Source: Arcuatula senhousia (taxonomy: Eukaryota; Mollusca; Bivalvia; Mytilida; Mytilidae). Taken from it: a stretch of DNA of 64,000 nucleotides. The notes beneath the pieces were generated by a model. It made no database searches. It was not told where the DNA came from and saw only the letters and a program-made list of their open reading frames with translations. The stretch spans positions 3,472,001 to 3,536,000 of the forward strand of contig OZ020311.1 of assembly GCA_963971305.1 (NCBI GenBank). Reading direction: 5' to 3'. Within the stretch, counting starts at the first letter, position 1. Each line of letters opens with the position of its first letter. Positions 35,201-44,200 of this stretch are shown here, one piece after another. The position numbers and the translations under genes were made by a program.

Positions 35201-38200
35201 ATGATGCAGCAATGTACCATAAGCGCGAACAAAATTCATTAAACTCTTTCAAAAGTTTAAAATAAAGGCAAAGTACTGCGAATACTATTAGACAGACTAA
35301 AATAAAATGAAATACCGGTATTCAACAGGTTACAGAGGCGAAATCTTTTAGATTCGTAATTAAATGGATTGTAAATAAAGTGAAATTTAGTGTTTATATG
35401 CACGTCAAAGAACCTCCTAAAACGCCGAAAATGTTAAATTCAACAATAAAAACAAATAAATATACTTGTAATCTTTAGCCTTTGTCAGACTGAGCTCTGC
35501 AAGTTGTTCTGGTGATGCCCCAGCAAACAGGGAGTAAAATATATGGAAGTTTCCTTCATCATCACTATAGTTTACTACTCTGGATTTCTCTAGCATATAA
35601 TCTGTTACAGCAGCTGAAATTTAAATTTATATATCAATCAAAAGTTAATATTCAAACATTTAATCAAAAAGGTATAATCTGATTATCGATGGGCCCACAC
35701 AACAAAGTGGTCTTACGAAGTTATGAAACTGTGCCACAAAATAAAACTGTTATTTAGATATGGGGATAGTGCTAATAAGACCAATTTTGGATTTGTTGTT
35801 TTCTCTTTATGTTGTTAAACAAAAACCTGTGACATTAAATGTGTTTCCTAATTTGGTGAGTGAGGTATACTAAAACTGAAATAATTATGTTTCAATTGAT
35901 AAGTCTACATCATTTTGTGGTTCAAACCTTTTAGAACTTGGCCATCATCTTGGAAACTCAGTTCTAAATATTTAGCGAATCGACTAGAATTCTGGTTCAT
36001 GATTGTTTGAGCATTTCCAAAAGCCTCCAGCAGAAGATTGACCTACAAATAGACGATAAAGAGATGTGGAATACGTTTACGCAACACACAGGGACTAGTT
36101 TTTTAGGTATGGCAAATGGACATTACATGATATTGATAGAGGGGAGCAATTCCCTGTACGAGACACAACCTACATAAACAAGTGGCAATTGAAAACTATC
36201 CACAGCCATCAATGTCACCAGTGTCACTGTTCGTCGTCTTGTATTGGTTCTAGATGGAAAGTAATAATAAATGAAAATAATAATAAACAAGATTCAGTCA
36301 TCAGCGAAAGACCCAAGAGCCATTTCGGGGCATAGAACAATCATTATAACATAATCCTTGACAAAGATCACTGGTCTAGGACAGGCACATATAAAATGTG
36401 GCGGGGTTAAACTTGTTTTATTTCGCTACAGAATTATAGTTGAGTATAGCCATTAAGTTAAACCTTCCAGTCAGTCACTAGTTTTGTCATCCTCACAATG
36501 TCAGGGCTCCTGTGTTCATATTTGTCCGTGGGACCATGGACAGATATGAACACAGCCACAGGAGACCGCACATTGTGAGGATGTAGTTTTGTGGGCCCAA
36601 CCTTCCCCCTATGGATAACAAAACTACTCGAAAGTGTTATTACATTTTGAGGGATTTAGGGTTGTGCATCTAGTATTATATGCTGAGATCGCAACCAAAG
36701 GGGGAGGTTTGGCACACCATAAAACCTGGTTTAACCAACCATTTCTTTTGAAATCCCTCTACCAAGTCAGGATCATTGCGTTCTTGTTTAGTCTTTTCTC
36801 TCGGACATTTGAGATTGATCCTCCAAGTTCGGTTATTTTGTTATTACTTTTATTTACTGAGCAAACTTTAGAACCTCAAAAGGAGTAGAGCCACGAAGCT
36901 CCCAAATCAGCCCAAAAAATCAACTTTGAAATACCTGCTTGTAATTGCTGATAGGGTGTTAATAAAACTTCATTTTTTATAAATTGCAATATCTTTTGGT
37001 CAATTGTTTATAAACAGTGAAAGCAGTTAGCTCAAAATCCATCTATATAGTAAAAAATAATCGATATTTGACATTTTTCCTTGATTTTCATGCACAAATC
37101 GATATATATGAATATGGCCACACCCGTTGACCAAAATTATTCTATGATTAAAATGTGTATTTTAATGTTATAAATTGACTATCAAAAAATTAGGGTGGTC
37201 GACGAATGAGACCAAAAATAATTTTGACAAAATAAGAAGATAAATTAGTTTAAATCTTACAGATATGAAAAGTTCAGTTATACCGGTACCTTAATTAATT
37301 TTAGTTAAATTTATGAAAACTTGAAGTAGTTTGAAAATAAGTAAAAAATACCGGGCCAATTTGAGGCCTTCGTGGCTCTACTCCTTCAGTTGGTTTGTTG
37401 ATTGAATTGAATGTAAGAGTTACAGCACTTTTAAACACAAACATTTCTCCAATAAGGGGTGTTCTTACAACCTCAGAGGGTTTTTTTTAAAGTTCGTGTA
37501 GCTAGGTATTTATATAAAGCAACAAAGGTTGTTTTTTTCTAACATCCAACGTTTGTCAATCTGTAAGCCGAAATAGCATATGAATTGAAAATCGGTAGTA
37601 TTGGTTATTGTGTCAGGTTACTTACACTTAGGTACGTGTTTTGATCCTCACTAGTAGTATATTAAAAGAAATTTTAGTGAGAACGCTCACCATACCCCCA
37701 TGCGTCCACATTTTTGACAGAGATTATCTAATTTGAGTTGGGTATCAAATGTCAGAGCTGTTTTCTTTCCCAGCCGGCTCATTAAACAGAAAATAGATAA
37801 TCGACAGACCCGAAAACGCATCCTACTTTATAGGGCCCTTGCCTTAAGCTACATGCCAAATATCAAAAGTTTACGATAAAATGTTGCTGAGAAATCTGTT
37901 ATGGAAATTCTACCCTGAAAATTTAGCGAAAAAGTCTTAGTTAACAAGAAGTAAATGGTACGTATCCTTCCATATGGAACCCCTCCCTTAAGCTACAAAT
38001 GTAACTTACAAAATGTAAAAACCTACGATCAATAGTTGCTGAGAAATCTGTCACGGAAATTTTGATCATGTACGGAGTCACTAACAGTATACCCTTGGAA
38101 ACTTCGTTGCGTGGGGTATAAATATCATGGAACAATTTTTTGATTCTCGGTTAACACCATTTGTGTTGATGGTCTCTAGGAACGATATTATTTCATCACG

Positions 38201-41200
38201 AAGAAAGGTTGTTCCTTGCATGTAAACGATCACTTTGTAGAGTTTGTTAAGAGTAGGTTCAATGGGGGCCGCTACAAAGGCAACACTCGCAAATCTGGAA
38301 CCTGGAGAAGGAATACAATAAGAATGTTTTTCAGTACAGGATTAACAAATCAGTTGAAACCATATACTCTAAAAAAATATATATAAAGTTATTAAAGTAC
38401 CCTCGTGTTTCTTTAAGCGATATATTTTTCAAAAAAAAACCTTTAAACTAATAATTAGCGGTTATAACCGGTTTTGTAAAGTGCATTGCAAACTAAAATA
38501 TGCATTGTTAGGCACAATTTAACAAGCTTTCGATCAACAAAATACCATTTTATATTTACACAACATGAAATATAAATAAACATAGTCTTCAATTAAAATG
38601 TCATTTGTGTCAGAGAACAATTTAATATGAGGTTTTTCCCTTTATATAATATTAGTGTTTCCTTAAGCACCGTCCCTTGGTGTCCATAGCTGAGAGATGA
38701 ATATCTATATCATTAACATACTGTACATTTATTCTTGTCATTAACATACTGTACATTTATTCTTGTTCTTAATTTCATATAGTCAACCATGCTTGTTCCA
38801 CACAAACACACACATATATTGTATAACAATTAGATTATATAAACAATTGCTAATGTCTGTTATGTATTGTTTTAATTGTCATTGCCTGTAAAGGTCTTTG
38901 ATTGGCTTAATGAAATAATGTAAATGTAAGTAAGTGTAAAGCACGTGTTGCTATGGACTGTAAAAAATGTAAACAGTGTACGTCGGCCATTTTAAAAATG
39001 GCTGCCCTTTAGGTAGCAAGGTACCAAATAGGTACGTGTGTGAAGTCATCGCCTGTGAAGGAAAGATACTATACAGGAGTAAATACATGGCTTTTATTGG
39101 TTATAAATGAAAAATGATTTTTGGTAGAAATATTGTACAGTGAGTTACGTCTTTATTCCACATATGAAACGTGATTTAATCATGTTGATATTATTGTTAA
39201 AACGCATTTTATTTTCCCGCAATTTCTAAAGAAAAAAACATGAATTTTCAGGTACATACTAAAACATAAATTTTTGTCCCGTAAAAGCCACGGGACCATA
39301 TAGTTTCGTACCCGGTAAAAATGTCAATATATATATTACTTTCTTCTGAATAGAAATTAAAACCCATTTTATTTTTTTTTTAGACATACAGAAAATTATG
39401 AATTTTGACAGGAAAGCATTGTTTTCAATTGGAATATCTTTGGTACTTTGCACTCTTTATCACTGGACTTTGGTCTTAAATTGAAGTACTCACAATGACG
39501 GTCACAAAAACCCTTATGTTTACTATTTTATCTCTGACGGTTTAAAAGTTATAAGCGTAAAACAAGTAAACCGAAACACGTCAAGGGTCATACATTGTAT
39601 CTCGAGAACGGTTTGTCGAACAGTTTTCGACCCTTTAAATCAAATAAAGGTCTAAATGAGAGGAGTATTTTCTCCGTTTAATTTCTGTTTCTATCTTTTA
39701 TGGTTCATTAGATACCGGTATATTGCACACTTAATGTAACATGACATCTGACCTTGAAATTTTCCTTTGACCTTGGCATTTTTTTTGGATACAACATAAT
39801 TATGTTACCTGGGATGACAGGTGAAGGTTCCAAGTACCTACGACTAACCGTTTTGAAGAAATAAAATTGACGTGTCGCGACACTTTTTCGACGCAATAAC
39901 GAGAAACAAGTTGATCGAAAACATTTTTTTTTTGCATGACAAATCAGGGCCAATGACTCCGACAAAATTTTCCCCACTTTAGATTTTTGATATCTATTAT
40001 GTTTTTTGAGTTTATCTTAACACAAGGTTTTTGGTAGCGAGGCACATAATATAACTCTGTTACTAAAAATAGACCGGTTTCGCAGGGTCACTCAGAGCGA
40101 GTCTGAGTGTGTCCAAATAATGGTACCAAGTTTCGAAATGATAGTCGCGACACTTTTTTTGCCATCAGTGGCAGAAAAAATAATCATAAGAAATACAGTA
40201 AGGTCTTCCCTTTGGAAATGAAAGACTTAAAAAGTATTGCCATCTTTTAAAAATGAAAGACCTTAAAATGTATTGCTCCTAACAACTATCAATTTTTCAA
40301 ATCGCACTTGAAAATGTAAATCATAATAAATTCAATTCAATCTTTATTGTAATATAAACTATATATACAGTTTGTGACAGTATAACATAGACATAAACAG
40401 ACATACATACATATACAAATGTAACAAGTTGAAAAAAAATATATATACATTATGAAGCAAATGTTTAAGGTTCCCCTGTCCTCAGTTCTATAGACTTTTT
40501 AATAAAGGATCCTAATTTATTTACCAAAGGTTGATAATTTTTCGTAACGAAGTCAATTTCTTTCACTTGAATGAATACAGGAACCCTTGGTCTCTTACTG
40601 CAAGTCAGTTAGGCGTCTGAGTTCTTGAAGAGTTATCTGGGACAGAAAAATGTACTTCTTACATGTACCGAACACTCACATCCTAATTATACATTTAAAA
40701 ATTAAAACTGACTAAAATCATTAAAAATTGAAAAGCGCATTTAGTCCATGGGTGGTAAAAAATGCCCAGGTGTATTATATGTGAACAGAAACACCATTCA
40801 CTGTTTGTCGTATTCAATATATCGCTCCTTTATTTGAAAAAAAAAACATAGGAAGCGCAACTGAGTCTATCAAAGACTACTAGTGTCAATAACTGACAAG
40901 ACTATTTAAAGGGTACTGTAAGCTTCTATACATCGATTGTTGACAAAATTATTTTTATATCGTCATAAATACATTGACCTCATTTAAAACTAGACAAATT
41001 TTATTATAGAAGGAAAGGTATGTGGGCATTATAGTAATTGTATGCATATTTCATCAGGTATATATAAATGCATAATGAAAATTACTTCACCGAGGTAATC
41101 TTTGTTTAATGTCTAAGATTTTCTTAAAACCCTACAAAACAAAACGGTCCCATGCAGGGCCCGGGGGCCGAATAGGCCCGCAGCAGAGCCTAGCTTGTCG

Positions 41201-44200
41201 TCAGAGGCGACTAAGGGTTTTGGTATTCTGACGTCGGGTCAGTGCTCAGCCCACAGAGCGACCAAGTGTGTACCCTAGGTGGCTGAATAGGTTGGCCCTC
41301 GTCCGCAGGGGTTGTTGGGTCTATAATACGGAAATCCCGACCGCTGACCATAGTGGGCCAACGTGTGTGAAGAGTGCCTTTGTGGACCGCAAAATAGTGC
41401 AACATATGGGGTTAAATTTACCGCCCTTACCCACCTCTCCCCTTTTCCTGTGGTTCTTCAAAATTTTGTACCGTTCCTTTGTTTCCCACTCCTCCCCATC
41501 GCCTGTAAATAACCCATATAGCTTTGCACGTGCGTAAAACACCAGCTCACTTAATCACTCACTCACTCACTCACCAAAACAAGAGGCTCCCAGGAGCCTG
41601 AATCGCTCACCTGGTCTTGATGTTGACCCTATACTTTTGTAGAGCTAAATGAGCTGAACATTTAAGCAAGCAACAGCTTTTCTCTACCTGCAAAAGTTCA
41701 TTCTATAGGCCAAAAACACCATTTTTCACCTATAAGGGGCCATAACCCCTATAAGGAGTCATCTCACAACTTCGACCCTATGGAGACTTTTGTAGAGCTA
41801 AATGAGCTGAACATTTAAGCAAGCAACAGCTAATCTCTATCTGCAATAGTTTTCATTCTGTAGGCCAAAAACATGAAAAATCGCTATTTTTCAGGGGCTG
41901 TAACCCCTATAAGGGGTCATCTGACAACTTCGACCCTATGGAGAATTTTGTAAAGCTAAATGAGCTGAACATTTAAGCAAGCAACAGCTAATCTCTATCT
42001 GAAATAGTTTTCATTCTATAGGCCAAAAACATGAAAAATCGCTATTTTTCAGGGGCCGTAACCCCTATAAGGGGTCATCTGACAACTTCGACCCTATGGA
42101 GAATTTTGTAAAGCTCAATGAGCTGAACATTTAAGCAAGCAACAGCTAATCTCTATGTGCAATAGTTTTCATTCTGTAGGACAAAAACATGAAAAAATGC
42201 CATTTTTCATGGGTCGTAACTCCTATAAGGGGTTATCTGACAACTTCGATCCTATGGAGACTTTCGTAGAGCTAAATGAGCTAAACATTTAAGCAAGCAA
42301 CAGCTAATCTCTATCTGCAATAGTTTTCATTCTGTAGGCCAAAACATGAAAAATGGCTATTTTTCACCTTTAAGGGGCTGTAACCCCTATAAGGGGTCAT
42401 CTGACAACTTCGACCCTATGGAGACTTTTGTAGAGTTAAATGAGCTGAACATTTAAGCAAGCAACAGCTAATCTCTATCTACAATAGTTTTCATTCTGTA
42501 GACCAAAAACATGAAAAAATGCTATTTTTCACCTTTAAGGGGCCGTAACCCCTATAAGGGGTCATCTGACAACTTAGACCAAATGGAGACTTTTGTAGAG
42601 CTTTTGATGCTGAATCAGTGGCGTGGCCTCAGATTTCCTCTATCTCTTATACTTTTTGATTTATAAGCCAAAAACAGTAGTCTGACCCCCCTAGTCTATT
42701 TTTAGTAACGGCGGCCATGTTTTTTAACGGATTAAAAATCAAAACACAAGTTTGGTGCAGGACACCCTAAGGATCATTCATACTAAGTTTCATTAAATTC
42801 TGTTTTGTAGTTTCAGAGGAGAAGATTTTTGAAAAATTGTTAACAGACGACGACGACAGACGACGACGACAGACGACGACGACGACGACGACAGACGACG
42901 ACGACGACGACGACGACGACAGACGACGACGACGACAGACGACGACGACGGACGACGACGACGGACGCCAAGTGATGGAAATTCAAATTCCTATTATTAG
43001 CTCACCTGGACCGAAGGTCCAGGTGAGCTAATAATAGGAATTTGAATTTCAAACGTTATAATCATTTAATCATATTTTCATACTAATAATAAACTGAATA
43101 CCAATTAACATCAGACGCTCATTTTGATTTTATTTCTGTTTCTTCGTCTTGTGTGACCAAAATGTTTTCCCACAAGAACAGAAAGGCATATAAATTACAC
43201 AGAAAGAAAAAACAGACAAAACAAAACACAATTTTAAAATTCCCTGCATTCACTTTGATCAACTTTATCATGTAAATCTTGTTTTTTCCTAACTAAGATT
43301 ACAGAGACAGACAGACAGACAGACATCAGATTCTTAATGCACTGTATTTATCTCGACAACTTTATCCTGTAGGTCACTGCCATATGATTATTTTTTTTCT
43401 AAAGTAGCATGCAAACAGAAATATAGATTGAGCAAGGGAGATTCAGCAAACGGACACACAGACATCAGATTCTTAATGCACTTTATTTACCTTGACAACT
43501 TTATCATGTATATCTTCACTGCCACGTGGACACATGTGGATGAAATGTTTCACCATCAGTTTGGTACTTTCTGTTTTACCCGCACCCGATTCACCACTAA
43601 CGAGTATAACCTGGTTCGTGCCATTCTCACGCATTCTCTGGTAGGCTCTTGTGGCCATTTGGAATATATGTGGCTTAGCCTTAGCGTCGAATTTCCGCCA
43701 GTCATATTGGTAATGATGCTTAAATGAAGAAATAAATAGCTAAAATGTTTCAGTTTCTTTAAGAGAAAGATAATGCCACATTTGTCTGTAGCAGATAGGG
43801 TATGTTTTTTTTTTGGGACCTCTAGTTTCGCACAGTTATTCACGTCATCTATTCGGTAAAACGGATAGCGAACGTCTGTTCCTTATCACCTTCCCTTTTA
43901 TCTTTTTGAAAGTAAGTATTCCAGCCTTGGACAGCCTTAGCTTGGTATAAATATTTTTTTCTGTTTTTTTTCTTGGGGGGGGGTTGTACATAGGACTTGT
44001 CCTCCCCACCAGATAGTTCCGTGTACCCTCCCGTAGTAACATTCCCTAAAATAGATACTTTAGAATTACGAAGGAGCCCAACAAACCGCGAAATTCTATT
44101 CAATATGTAAACTTACCTCGTCATCAAAAATCGGAAGGTTTTTGTTCGGGTTGATAGCTATTAGAATCTCTCCACAGCTTGTCTGAAATCAACAAAAGTT

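Noticed and set aside
38128..38300. Minus-strand open stretch ([20 protein letters not shown]) as an extra myosin exon
   Set aside because: It has plausible protein character, but exon 3 joins exon 4 directly in phase 0 at [14 protein letters not shown], so no exon is needed; it adjoins the family E element and matches no known motor part. It could still be an alternative or foreign exon.
42837..43031. Asp/Arg-repeat ORF
   Set aside because: Translation of the (GAC)n microsatellite.
43556..44103. Minus ORFs 43556-43843, 43845-44042 and 43849-44103
   Set aside because: Shadow or intronic frames around the P-loop exon, without coding character.
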